Source of the DNA: an uncultured Rhodospirillaceae bacterium | GTDB lineage: Bacteria; Pseudomonadota; Alphaproteobacteria; MPNO01 | NCBI GenBank assembly: GCA_937916005.1 | Contig: CALGIA010000478.1 | Location: 1 to 13,251 of the forward strand | Direction: 5' to 3' | DNA: 13,251 bases | The notes under the pieces: generated by a model | The model's input: the letters and a program-made list of their open reading frames with translations, nothing else | What the model was told of the DNA's origin: nothing | The model's database searches: none | Shown here: piece after piece, positions 1 to 5,844 of the stretch | Numbering within the stretch: position 1 is the first letter of the stretch | How the letters are laid out: every line of letters starts with the position of its first letter | Program-made: the position numbers and the translations under genes

Positions 1-2
1 CT

Positions 3-221
3 GACAGAGATCGCCTCAAATCCGGTAACTGTCAGATCGGGTCTGAATTACTACATTTCATGGGGGGTCCCTTTCGGCCACTCTACGAAGTCCCCTACGT
101 CGTCTGGGCCGGTTCCCCCGACCACATCGGCCCCGCCGCGCCCCATCATCATCTGATGGTGGCCAACCATGGTTTGGAGATGAGTCGACTTCCACCATTG
201 CCGGGCATTGATTTAATGTAG
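3..221 (+). CDS. C-terminal piece of a possible LTA-synthase/sulfatase-like protein (partial)
   Basis: This frame is open from the left edge of the window to a TAG at 219-221, about 72 codons, so any start lies outside. From about position 75 the reading includes PLYEVPYVVWAG, then APHHHLMVANHGLEM. This weakly recalls the end of alkaline-phosphatase-fold enzymes of the LTA synthase/sulfatase class, where a hydrophobic VP-x-x-x-W-A strand is followed by a stretch ending in GLxM. Codons between about 81 and 160 almost all end in C or G, as expected for real coding sequence in a GC-rich genome. Codons before about 60 and after 180 do not, and the end PLPGIDLM looks abrupt. It could be the true end of an upstream gene, a decayed remnant, or chance. 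The family assignment is from memory of the pattern only. Confidence 0.33.
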   Translation, partial: DRDRLKSGNCQIGSELLHFMGGPFRPLYEVPYVVWAGSPDHIGPAAPHHHLMVANHGLEMSRLPPLPGIDLM

Positions 222-451
222 CTGTGACCGTTTCTTGATCGAGGGCCAACTTCTTGATCGAGGGCCAACCGATTTCACCGCTGACCGCAATAGAACAAAC
301 CAGTCGCCGCCCACAAACAAGCACGATTCAATTGTACAAATTTGATTTTCGCCCGGAGAAAACCGCACAAACGGGCGAGTATTCGCAGAGGCGACGCTGA
401 TCCGCTTGCTGACTTATTGGTGACTTGAATTTTCGGGAAATCCACGATTTT
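222..451. other. Intergenic stretch without a recognisable gene
   Basis: Apart from the 19-bp tandem duplication this stretch holds no convincing coding sequence. A weak inverted pair CGCCCG (350-355) and CGGGCG (372-377) could form a 6-bp stem with a 16-base loop. The sequence is more AT-rich than the genes around it. An 88-codon reading frame on the - strand (58-324) runs through the tandem repeat and has an Arg-rich, low-complexity end. I do not treat it as a gene. Confidence 0.5.
232..269. repeat. 19-bp perfect tandem duplication
   Basis: The unit TTCTTGATCGAGGGCCAAC occurs at 232-250 and again at 251-269 with no difference and no spacer. The unit length is not a multiple of three, so it does not look like a protein repeat. 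It lies just after the stop of the left-edge reading frame in a stretch (222-451) where I see no gene. Identical adjacent copies suggest a recent slippage event. Confidence 0.9.
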
Positions 452-474
452 AATAAAAACCGCTGGATTAGCGG
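452..474 (-). terminator. Intrinsic terminator of the tRNA-Arg transcript
   Basis: Read on the - strand, the sequence is CCGCT, a five-base loop AATCC, AGCGG, then TTTTTATT. A short GC-rich stem followed directly by a T-run is the classic Rho-independent form. It lies 64 bases beyond the encoded CCA of the tRNA and would end that transcript. The distal stem arm overlaps the copy of the tRNA 3' end at 473-482. Confidence 0.72.
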
Positions 475-489
475 TGCGCCCGTTCGAAC
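473..489 (-). repeat. Partial copy of the tRNA-Arg 3' end in its own trailer
   Basis: The + strand GGTGCGCCCG at 473-482 is identical to 539-548, the CCA/acceptor end of the tRNA. It is followed at once by TTCGAAC (483-489), which matches the T-loop of the tRNA at 555-561. The only difference from the tRNA over this span is the lack of six bases (549-554). On the - strand it reads GTTCGAACGGGCGCACC. This could be a degraded duplicate of the tRNA end, as left at attachment sites of tRNA-targeting integrases, or a slippage product. No integrase is visible here. Confidence 0.6.
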
Positions 490-500
490 TTAGTTCGAAC
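482..500. repeat. Paired GTTCGAAC palindromes able to form a hairpin
   Basis: The 8-bp self-complementary word GTTCGAAC occurs at 482-489 and 493-500, separated by TTA. As RNA from the tRNA transcript the two copies can pair into an 8-bp stem with a 3-base loop. The first copy is also part of the tRNA-end echo. It may take part in trailer folding or be a by-product of the duplication. Confidence 0.55.
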
Positions 501-521
501 TACCTTTTTGATAAGAGGGCG

Positions 522-541
522 ACCATTCCCAAAGGAATGGT
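522..541 (-). repeat. Inverted repeat pairing the tRNA discriminator and CCA with the trailer
   Basis: On the - strand the sequence is ACCATTCC, loop TTTG, GGAATGGT, a perfect 8-bp stem. Its first four bases are the discriminator A and the encoded CCA of tRNA-Arg. In the unprocessed transcript the mature 3' end would be base-paired with the trailer. This may steer 3' processing (endonuclease before exonuclease trimming) or protect the precursor. No T-run follows, so it is not itself an intrinsic terminator. Confidence 0.75.
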
Positions 542-614
542 GCGCCCGGAGGGATTCGAACCCCCAGCCTCCTGATTCGTAGTCAGGTGCTCTATCCAGT
601 TGAGCTACGGGCGC
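538..614 (-). tRNA. tRNA-Arg (anticodon ACG)
   Basis: The - strand folds into a standard cloverleaf. The acceptor stem pairs GCGCCCG with CGGGCGC, the D-arm has GCTC/GAGC, the anticodon stem pairs CCTGA with TCAGG around loop CTACGAA, and the T-arm carries GTTCGAAT. The anticodon ACG (with A34 normally edited to inosine by TadA) reads CGU, CGC and CGA arginine codons. The discriminator is A at 541, and CCA is encoded in the DNA at 540-538, so the gene is 77 bases with CCA. A promoter lies at 626-654 and a terminator at 452-474, so it is a stand-alone transcription unit. The 3' flank is unusual: a hairpin covers the CCA, and a partial copy of the tRNA end lies further downstream. Confidence 0.97.
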
Positions 615-625
615 ACATGCAGGAG

Positions 626-654
626 GATATAGCGGTTGACGCCCGCGCTTGCAA
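626..654 (-). promoter_or_regulatory. Probable sigma-70-type promoter of tRNA-Arg
   Basis: On the - strand, TTGCAA (654-649) and TATATC (631-626) are separated by exactly 17 bases. The predicted start of transcription is about 5 bases before the tRNA 5' end at 614, giving a very short leader, as is usual for tRNA genes. Both boxes are near-consensus for housekeeping promoters. Confidence 0.65.
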
Positions 655-904
655 CGCGTTCCGTGGGTTTCAATGCGGGAAATCCGCCCGGTTTTGAATT
701 TCTTTACCAGTTTGGCCTAAGCATCACGATAAGGCATGGCTGAAAACCGGTGTGAGGCCATCGCCGAAGGGTCGGTAAAACGGCTTGTGGCGCGCGAATC
801 CTTTCAGTAAGATGCAAACGGGTTTTCTGGGGATTTGCAAAATAATACTTTGGTTTTGCAAAAATTAAATACGGTTTTCTTAAACATAATACCTTGAGTC
901 GTCT
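655..904. other. Intergenic region upstream of the lipoprotein gene
   Basis: I see no gene between the tRNA promoter and the lipoprotein gene. The segment 832-890 is distinctly AT-rich and is the likely place for the promoter of the gene starting at 938. CATAAT at 885-890 could be a -10 box, but no good -35 lies at the right distance. The words CCGGTTTT (688-695) and AAAACCGG (743-750) form a distant inverted pair of doubtful meaning. Confidence 0.45.
834..863. promoter_or_regulatory. Two TTTGCAAA palindromes spaced 21 bp, possible operator
   Basis: TTTGCAAAA occurs at 834-842 and 855-863. The 8-bp core TTTGCAAA is self-complementary, and the second copy extends to TTTTGCAAAA (854-863). The centres are 21 bp apart, about two helical turns, so two dimers of a regulator could bind the same DNA face. 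The pair lies 75-104 bases before the chosen start of the lipoprotein gene, inside its likely promoter. No regulator gene is adjacent. Confidence 0.4.
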
Positions 905-937
905 ATGAGCCGTCTAATCGGGGTACATCCCTCTATC

Positions 938-2128
938 ATGTATCGAACAAAAAGTTTTGCGTTAGTCGTTTGCGCTGGTTATGCCCTTGCCGGCTGTTCC
1001 TTTGCCGCTGACGCGTTGTGGCCCTCGCTTGATGGCAAGGACCCTTCCGGGAAGAAACAGCAACAAGCCGCGGCCGGGTCGTCCATATCCGTCGTCGCCC
1101 CGGTTGGCGCACCTGTCGCCGCGCCGGCGCCGCCACCGCCGCTTTCACTGGGCAGCACGAATTTCGTGCCGCCGCAGGTGACGCCCGGCCAGTCGACGGG
1201 AACGTTCGTCGGCCAAAAGGTTGGCGAGCTTCGGTCCGAATTGCAGCGTCTCCAGGTCGGCATCCGAAATCAGAATGCCCAGCTGCAGACGATTCGCGCC
1301 CAGACGGTGCGCAATTCCCTGAGCTATCACGGCGCGATCGCCTCTATCAACGCCCGGCTCCAGGTTGGGACAACCCCGGGCAACCCGTCGCTGGTCAATC
1401 AATGGAATGCCGCGCAGGCCCTGCTGGCCGCCATCGATAACGATGTCGCCCAACTCAATTCCCTGGCCAACCATGTGGCGGGGACATCGACCCTGTCGTC
1501 CTATGTGCTGGAAACCACGCGCGCGGCCTATGGCCTGACCGGCGCGGTCGATGAAGATCATCGCCAGCTCGCCATATTGGAAGATGAAGTCAACCGCACC
1601 GTCGTGCTGATCGACCGGCTGCTCAATGAATTGAGCGAGGACGTCAATCGGCAGACCGTTTATCTTGGCAACGAACGGGGCAATCTGACCACGCTGTCCC
1701 TGGCGATCAAAAACGGTGAATTGCTGGGCGGCAGCCTCGGCAACCGCGCCTTTACATCCGCGGCCCCCATGGTCAGCCGCCCGACGGCGAGTTCGCCTTT
1801 CACCTCCTCGGCCCCGGCCAACAGCACGCGTCGGCCGCTTGTGGTCATTCGTTTCGACCGCCCCAACGTCGCCTATGAACAGGCGCTCTATACGGCGGTG
1901 AACCGCGCCCTGGAACGCCGCCCCAGCGCGACTTTCGATCTGGTCGCCGTCGCGCCGGAGCGTGGATCGGCGGCGCAGGTCGCCGTTGCGTCCAACACAT
2001 CAAAGCGCAATGCGGAATCCGTTCTGCGGTCGCTGTCCGATATGGGGCTGCCCCTGCAACGGGTGCGCCTGTCGGCCATGACCAGCGGCGCGGCCGCAAC
2101 CAACGAAGTTCATATCTACGTCAGATAA
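938..2128 (+). CDS. Lipoprotein with coiled-coil middle and OmpA-like C-terminal part
   Basis: The 396-residue protein starts best at ATG 938 rather than the in-frame ATG at 905. From 938 it has a compact lipoprotein signal: basic YRTK, a hydrophobic run, and lipobox LAGC with Cys20 as the lipidated residue. A Pro/Ala-rich linker (about 51-70) could span periplasm. Residues about 92-142 and 205-240 are heptad-like, with many Leu, Gln and Glu, suggesting coiled coils. After a Ser/Thr/Pro linker (272-298), residues 299-396 begin LVVIRFDRPN and contain KRNAESVLRSLSDMGLP, the arrangement of OmpA-like peptidoglycan-associated domains in which an early strand is followed by a repeated helix-strand. 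The classic peptidoglycan-binding residues are not obvious. I take it for an outer-membrane-anchored envelope protein of unknown task. It is monocistronic, with a terminator just downstream. Confidence 0.85.
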   Translation: MYRTKSFALVVCAGYALAGCSFAADALWPSLDGKDPSGKKQQQAAAGSSISVVAPVGAPVAAPAPPPPLSLGSTNFVPPQVTPGQSTGTFVGQKVGELRSELQRLQVGIRNQNAQLQTIRAQTVRNSLSYHGAIASINARLQVGTTPGNPSLVNQWNAAQALLAAIDNDVAQLNSLANHVAGTSTLSSYVLETTRAAYGLTGAVDEDHRQLAILEDEVNRTVVLIDRLLNELSEDVNRQTVYLGNERGNLTTLSLAIKNGELLGGSLGNRAFTSAAPMVSRPTASSPFTSSAPANSTRRPLVVIRFDRPNVAYEQALYTAVNRALERRPSATFDLVAVAPERGSAAQVAVASNTSKRNAESVLRSLSDMGLPLQRVRLSAMTSGAAATNEVHIYVR

Positions 2129-2151
2129 AATCCGGAAATTCGATTTGAAAC

Positions 2152-2175
2152 CGGCGGCCTTGTGCCGCCGTTTTT
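2152..2175 (+). terminator. Intrinsic terminator after the lipoprotein gene
   Basis: CGGCGGC (2152-2158), a five-base loop CTTGT and GCCGCCG (2164-2170) form a perfect 7-bp GC stem followed by TTTTT. It lies 23 bases after the stop at 2128 and 11 bases from the end of panC on the other strand. On the - strand only a TTT follows the stem, so it may stop the panBC transcript less well. Confidence 0.88.
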
Positions 2176-2186
2176 AAATGCGCCGG

Positions 2187-3056
2187 CTATCCGCGTTGCG
2201 GAACAGCCAAATTATCGATCAGCCGCGCCTTGCCCAGCCGGACGGCGGCGAGCACCCGGGCCGGGCCGGTCGTGGTTCCGGTAATGGGTTCCAGTGTCGC
2301 CGCATCGCGGGCTTCCACGTAATCGATTTCCGGAAACCCGGCCTTGTGCAGGGCCAGGATCGCATCCCGGCAGCAATCGTCGGCCCGGCAGCCATCGGCG
2401 ATTGCCTGGGCGGCGTCGGTCAGGACCGCGAAAAGCCGGGGCGCCAGGCGGCGTTCCTCGTCGGTGAGATAGGCGTTGCGCGACGACATGGCGAGCCCGT
2501 CCGGTTCGCGGATCGTCGGAACGCTTTCCACCTGGACGGAGAGATCGAGATCTTCCGTCATCCGGCGAATGACCAGAAGCTGCTGATAGTCCTTTTCACC
2601 GAACCAGGCGGCATCGGGCCGGACCTGCCCGAACAGCTTGGCGACAATTGTCGCCACGCCGTCGAAATGGCCGGGCCGGTGATCGCCGCACAATCCTTCC
2701 GAAACACGGGATACGGACACGGTCGTGGCCGGGCCGTCGCCATACATTTCCGCCACCGACGGCATGAACAGCACATCGGCGCCCGCCTGCCCGATCAGCC
2801 TGGAATCGGTCGCCTCGTCACGGGGATAGCCGGAAAAATCCTCGGAGGGCCCGAACTGGGTCGGGTTGACGAACAGGCTGACCACCACATGATCGCAGGC
2901 CGCCCGCGCCGCATGGATCAGCGCCAGATGACCGTCGTGAATACAGCCCATGGTCGGCACCAGCCCGATGCGCGCATCCGGGTTTGAGCCGCGCCACGAA
3001 GCGATCCGTTCGCGCAGTTCCGCCACGCGTCGCAATATTTCAAGGGTATTTCCCAT
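2187..3056 (-). CDS. panC: Pantothenate synthetase (pantoate--beta-alanine ligase)
   Basis: PanC joins pantoate and beta-alanine with ATP, through a pantoyl-adenylate, to give pantothenate, AMP and pyrophosphate in the cytoplasm. The 289-residue length fits the family. Visible motifs are VPTMGCIHDGH (33-43), with the HxGH ATP-binding signature at 40-43, FVNPTQF (62-68), RPGHFDGV (127-134), GEKDYQQ (153-159) and MSSRN (190-194), the last being the equivalent of the KMSKS loop. The usual PTMGALHxGH reads PTMGCIHDGH here, a mild variation. I chose ATG 3056 because it begins where family members begin. An earlier in-frame start at 3137 would run into panB and add a non-conserved Arg-rich leader. 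It lies 35 bp after panB and is probably co-transcribed with it. The gene ends convergent to the lipoprotein gene near a shared hairpin. Confidence 0.97.
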   Translation of the reverse strand: MGNTLEILRRVAELRERIASWRGSNPDARIGLVPTMGCIHDGHLALIHAARAACDHVVVSLFVNPTQFGPSEDFSGYPRDEATDSRLIGQAGADVLFMPSVAEMYGDGPATTVSVSRVSEGLCGDHRPGHFDGVATIVAKLFGQVRPDAAWFGEKDYQQLLVIRRMTEDLDLSVQVESVPTIREPDGLAMSSRNAYLTDEERRLAPRLFAVLTDAAQAIADGCRADDCCRDAILALHKAGFPEIDYVEARDAATLEPITGTTTGPARVLAAVRLGKARLIDNLAVPQRG

Positions 3057-3091
3057 TGGGGTGGAGCCTGTTCCGATACCGAAACGAAGCC

Positions 3092-3937
3092 CTAGACGGC
3101 TTTCTTTTTGCTGTCCAGGGGGCCGCCGCCGAAGCATTCCGCCGGACCGGGAAAACGCCGGGCGCGGACATCTTCGGCATAGGACGCGGCGGCTTCGGCG
3201 ATCTTCGGCCCGAGATCGGCATATTGCCGGACAAATTTGGGCGTGAATTCGGAAAACAGCCCGACCAGATCCTCGGTCACCAGCACCTGGCCGTCGCAGG
3301 CCGGGGAGGCGCCGATCCCGATGGTCGGGACATCCACCGCATTGGTGATTTCGCGGCCCAACGGCTCGATCACGCCTTCGACCACCATGGCGAAGGCGCC
3401 CGCATCCGCCACGGCCCGTGCGTCATCGACAATCCGGCGCGCCGCCTGGTCATCGCGGCCCTGTACCTTGAAGCCGCCATAGGAATTGACCGATTGGGGC
3501 ATCAGCCCCACATGGCCCATGACGGGGACGCTGCGCCGGGTCAGAAATTCGATGGTCGCCGCCATTTCGACGCCGCCTTCGAGCTTGACCGCGCCACAGC
3601 CGGTTTCCGCCATGACCCGGGCGGAATTGCGATAGGCCTGTTCGGGGGATTCCTGATAGGAGGCGAAAGGCATGTCGACCACGACACACGCGCGCTCCGA
3701 CCCGCGCATGACCGCCGTGCCGTGGGCAATCATCATGTCCAGGGTCACGCCGAGGGTGGTGTCCATGCCATACAGCACCATGCCGAGGGAATCGCCGACC
3801 AGCAGAATATCCATATGGGGGTCGAGAAGCCGCGCCATGGGCATGGTATAGGCGGTCAGGACCGTGATGGGTTCCGCTCCCTTGCGGGCCCGGATCTCGG
3901 GTACGGAAATTCGTTTGGTCTGTGTTGGCGTACTCAT
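3092..3937 (-). CDS. panB: 3-methyl-2-oxobutanoate hydroxymethyltransferase (ketopantoate hydroxymethyltransferase)
   Basis: PanB transfers a hydroxymethyl group from 5,10-methylenetetrahydrofolate to 2-oxoisovalerate, giving ketopantoate, the first committed step to pantothenate. At 281 residues it is slightly longer than the E. coli enzyme. The TIM-barrel landmarks are present: LLVGDSLGMV with metal ligand Asp49, VVVDMPFASY with Asp88, VKLEGG with substrate Lys118, MGHVGLMPQ (140-148) and VVEG with the probable catalytic Glu187. The substrate loop reads IGIGASPACDGQVLV, where IGIGAG is commoner. A good ribosome-binding site GGGAGA lies at 3944-3949, nine bases from GTG-free ATG 3937. It is the first gene of a panB-panC pair, divergent from ggt. 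The ketopantoate reductase step (panE or ilvC) is not encoded in the window. Confidence 0.98.
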   Translation of the reverse strand: MSTPTQTKRISVPEIRARKGAEPITVLTAYTMPMARLLDPHMDILLVGDSLGMVLYGMDTTLGVTLDMMIAHGTAVMRGSERACVVVDMPFASYQESPEQAYRNSARVMAETGCGAVKLEGGVEMAATIEFLTRRSVPVMGHVGLMPQSVNSYGGFKVQGRDDQAARRIVDDARAVADAGAFAMVVEGVIEPLGREITNAVDVPTIGIGASPACDGQVLVTEDLVGLFSEFTPKFVRQYADLGPKIAEAAASYAEDVRARRFPGPAECFGGGPLDSKKKAV

Positions 3938-3976
3938 GCCAGCTCTCCCGGTTGATCGAACGGGTTTTACCGATTT

Positions 3977-3992
3977 TTTCGCAACTGCGAAA
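3977..3992. promoter_or_regulatory. Perfect 16-bp dyad between panB and ggt, candidate operator
   Basis: TTTCGCA, AC, TGCGAAA is a perfect 7-bp inverted repeat with a two-base centre. It lies almost in the middle of the 101-bp gap between two divergent genes. On the panB side a weak -10 (TAAAAC, 3969-3964) lies 17 bases from TTTCGC (3992-3987), so a protein on the dyad would cover that -35. There is no T-run after it on the + strand and it sits before genes on both sides, so a terminator is unlikely. The promoter assignment is inference. Confidence 0.45.
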
Positions 3993-4038
3993 GGATTTCC
4001 GTGCAGGAGAAACCCGGTCAGTCGATTAAACTAATATC

Positions 4039-5826
4039 ATGAAACAGCAATTCCAGACCCCGATTTGTCGGAAATGGTTAATTCGCGGCGCTCTGGTCCT
4101 GATTGCGGGACTTGCGCCGGTGGGCTGCGCCACCCCCGACGGGCCGTCCCTGCCCCGGCGCCATGCCATATCGGCCGCCAATCCCCATGCCGCCCGGGCC
4201 GGGCTGGCCATGTTGCGGGCCGGCGGCAGCGCCGTTGACGCCGCCATCGCGGCCCAGGCCGTGCTCTCCCTGGTGGAGCCGCAAAGCTCGGGCATCGGCG
4301 GCGGTGCGTTCATGCTGCATTACGCCAGGCGGACCCGCCATATCGACGCCTATGACGGCCGCGAAACCGCACCCGCCGGCGCGGGGCCGGAATTGTTCCT
4401 GGGTCCGGACAAGAAACCGCTGAAATTTTATGACGCCGTGATCGGCGGCCGGTCGGTCGGCACGCCCGGGGTTCTGCGCATGCTGGAACTGGCCCATGGC
4501 ACGCACGGCAAGCTGCCCTGGGCCCGGCTGTTTACGCCGGCCATAAAGCTGGCGGAAAACGGTTTCAACATCTCGCCCCGGCTGCATTATTTCATCGGCC
4601 GGGCCAAGGGTCTGAAGCGCTACGGCGCGGCGCGGCGCTATTTCTTCACACAGGACGGGAAGCCGAAACCCGTCGGAACCCGGCTGGTGAATTCATCATA
4701 CGCGGCCACATTGCGGATGATCGCGAAACAGGGCGCCGATGGGATGTATCGCGGACCCCTGGCGCGGAAAATCGTCGAGGCCGTGCAAAATGCGGCCCCC
4801 AATCCGGGATCGCTCAGCCTCGCGGATCTGAAAAACTACCGCGCGGTCAACCGCAAGGCGCTGTGCCGCCCCTATCGCCAATGGCGGGTCTGCACCATGC
4901 CGCCGCCCACGTCCGGCGGCGTCACCACGCTGCAGATACTGGGCATGCTGGAAAGCTTCGATCTGTCGGCCCTGAAGCCGGGCTCGGTTCGGGCCGTGCA
5001 TCTGATCTCGGAAGCCAGCCGGCTCGCCTATGCGGACCGGGCCGCCTATATCGCCGATACGGATTTCATTGCCGTGCCCGTGGAAGGGCTGCTGGGCAGA
5101 AACTATCTGGCCGCGAGAGCCGGGTTGATTTCCGCCGCAAGCAGCATGGGGAAAGCCCTGCCCGGCGCGCCGGGGAGGCGCGCGGATGAAAAACCGCCGC
5201 GACGGCGCGCGGATGAAAACCCGCCAGGGATAAAACATGGCGAAATCCCGCCGATTTCAGACGCCATCGAGTTTCCGTCGACCAGCCATTTGACTGTGGT
5301 CGATGACGACGGCAACACGGTGTCCATGACCACCAGCGTGGAAAACATCTTCGGGTCCCGGCTGATGGTGGGCGGGTTCATGCTCAATAATCAGCTGACG
5401 GATTTTTCGTTCCGCCCCGAAATCGACGGCCGCAAGGTGGCCAACCGGGTGCAGCCGGGCAAGCGTCCGCGCAGTTCCATGTCGCCCACAATCGTGCTGG
5501 ATGGCGACGGCAAGCTGGTGCTGGCGCTGGGATCGCCCGGCGGGTCGCGCATCATCGGCTATGTGGCCCGCGCGCTGATCGCCACGCTGGATTGGCGGCT
5601 CGGACTGGCGGACGCGTTCGCCCTGCCCAATCACGTCAACCGCAACGGACCGACCGAGCTGGAGAACAACACCGCGCTCAAAGCCATCGCGCCCGGGCTC
5701 GAGGCGCTCGGCCATGAAATCCGCCTGCGCACCCTGACCACGGGGCTGCATGGCGTGCGCGCGACGCCCCGCGGATACGATGCCGCCGCCGATCCACGCC
5801 GCGAGGGCGTGGCGCTGGGCGACTGA
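4039..5826 (+). CDS. ggt: Gamma-glutamyltransferase (GGT) proenzyme
   Basis: GGT cleaves the gamma-glutamyl bond of glutathione and similar compounds, or transfers the glutamyl group, outside the cytoplasm. The precursor cuts itself into a large and a small subunit. The 595-residue chain has a hydrophobic signal (15-29) ending APVGC. Cys30 might be lipidated, but Pro at -3 is atypical, so ordinary signal cleavage is also possible. Landmarks are YDGRETAP, with substrate-binding Arg108, PPPTSGGVTTLQIL, catalytic Thr415 in STSHLTVVD (the cleavage point), MLNNQLTDFS, KRPRSSMSPTI and GSPGGSRIIG. The small subunit would be 181 residues. The linker before Thr415 contains a 9-residue tandem duplication, and the lid-loop region seems short. 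The start is fixed by an in-frame stop at 4027-4029. No clear ribosome-binding site precedes it, and TAATAT abuts the ATG. An EamA transporter follows 18 bp later. Confidence 0.95.
   Translation: MKQQFQTPICRKWLIRGALVLIAGLAPVGCATPDGPSLPRRHAISAANPHAARAGLAMLRAGGSAVDAAIAAQAVLSLVEPQSSGIGGGAFMLHYARRTRHIDAYDGRETAPAGAGPELFLGPDKKPLKFYDAVIGGRSVGTPGVLRMLELAHGTHGKLPWARLFTPAIKLAENGFNISPRLHYFIGRAKGLKRYGAARRYFFTQDGKPKPVGTRLVNSSYAATLRMIAKQGADGMYRGPLARKIVEAVQNAAPNPGSLSLADLKNYRAVNRKALCRPYRQWRVCTMPPPTSGGVTTLQILGMLESFDLSALKPGSVRAVHLISEASRLAYADRAAYIADTDFIAVPVEGLLGRNYLAARAGLISAASSMGKALPGAPGRRADEKPPRRRADENPPGIKHGEIPPISDAIEFPSTSHLTVVDDDGNTVSMTTSVENIFGSRLMVGGFMLNNQLTDFSFRPEIDGRKVANRVQPGKRPRSSMSPTIVLDGDGKLVLALGSPGGSRIIGYVARALIATLDWRLGLADAFALPNHVNRNGPTELENNTALKAIAPGLEALGHEIRLRTLTTGLHGVRATPRGYDAAADPRREGVALGD
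5177..5225 (+). repeat. 27-bp tandem duplication inside ggt linker
   Basis: A 22-base word at 5177-5198 recurs at 5204-5225 with one mismatch and a period of 27 bases. In protein it gives RRADEKPPR followed by RRADENPPG (about residues 380-397). It lies in a charged, Pro-rich segment some 20 residues before the self-cleavage Thr415, at the C-terminal end of the large subunit. Being a multiple of three, it keeps the frame open. Confidence 0.85.
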
Positions 5827-5844
5827 TCCCATGAAACGCCGATC

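Noticed and set aside
1..35. CTGACAG/CTGTCAG inverted pair as a transposon end
   Set aside because: The arms are 7 bp with a 21-base gap at the window edge, and there is no transposase nearby.
58..324. 88-codon - strand frame at the left edge
   Set aside because: It runs across a 19-bp tandem repeat, ends in an Arg-rich tract and lacks any domain. The + strand frame has better third-position bias.
865..883. Possible CtrA site (TTAA...TTAA)
   Set aside because: The gap is 11 bases, whereas the known CtrA box has 7.
3057..3137. Longer start for panC
   Set aside because: It would overlap the end of panB and add 27 non-conserved residues before the usual family start.
2178..3955. Long + strand frames opposite panC and panB
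   Set aside because: They lie wholly opposite two clear genes and look like GC-driven shadows.
4032..4037. TAATAT before ggt as a -10 box
   Set aside because: Transcription from it would begin inside the coding sequence, and no -35 lies at the proper distance.
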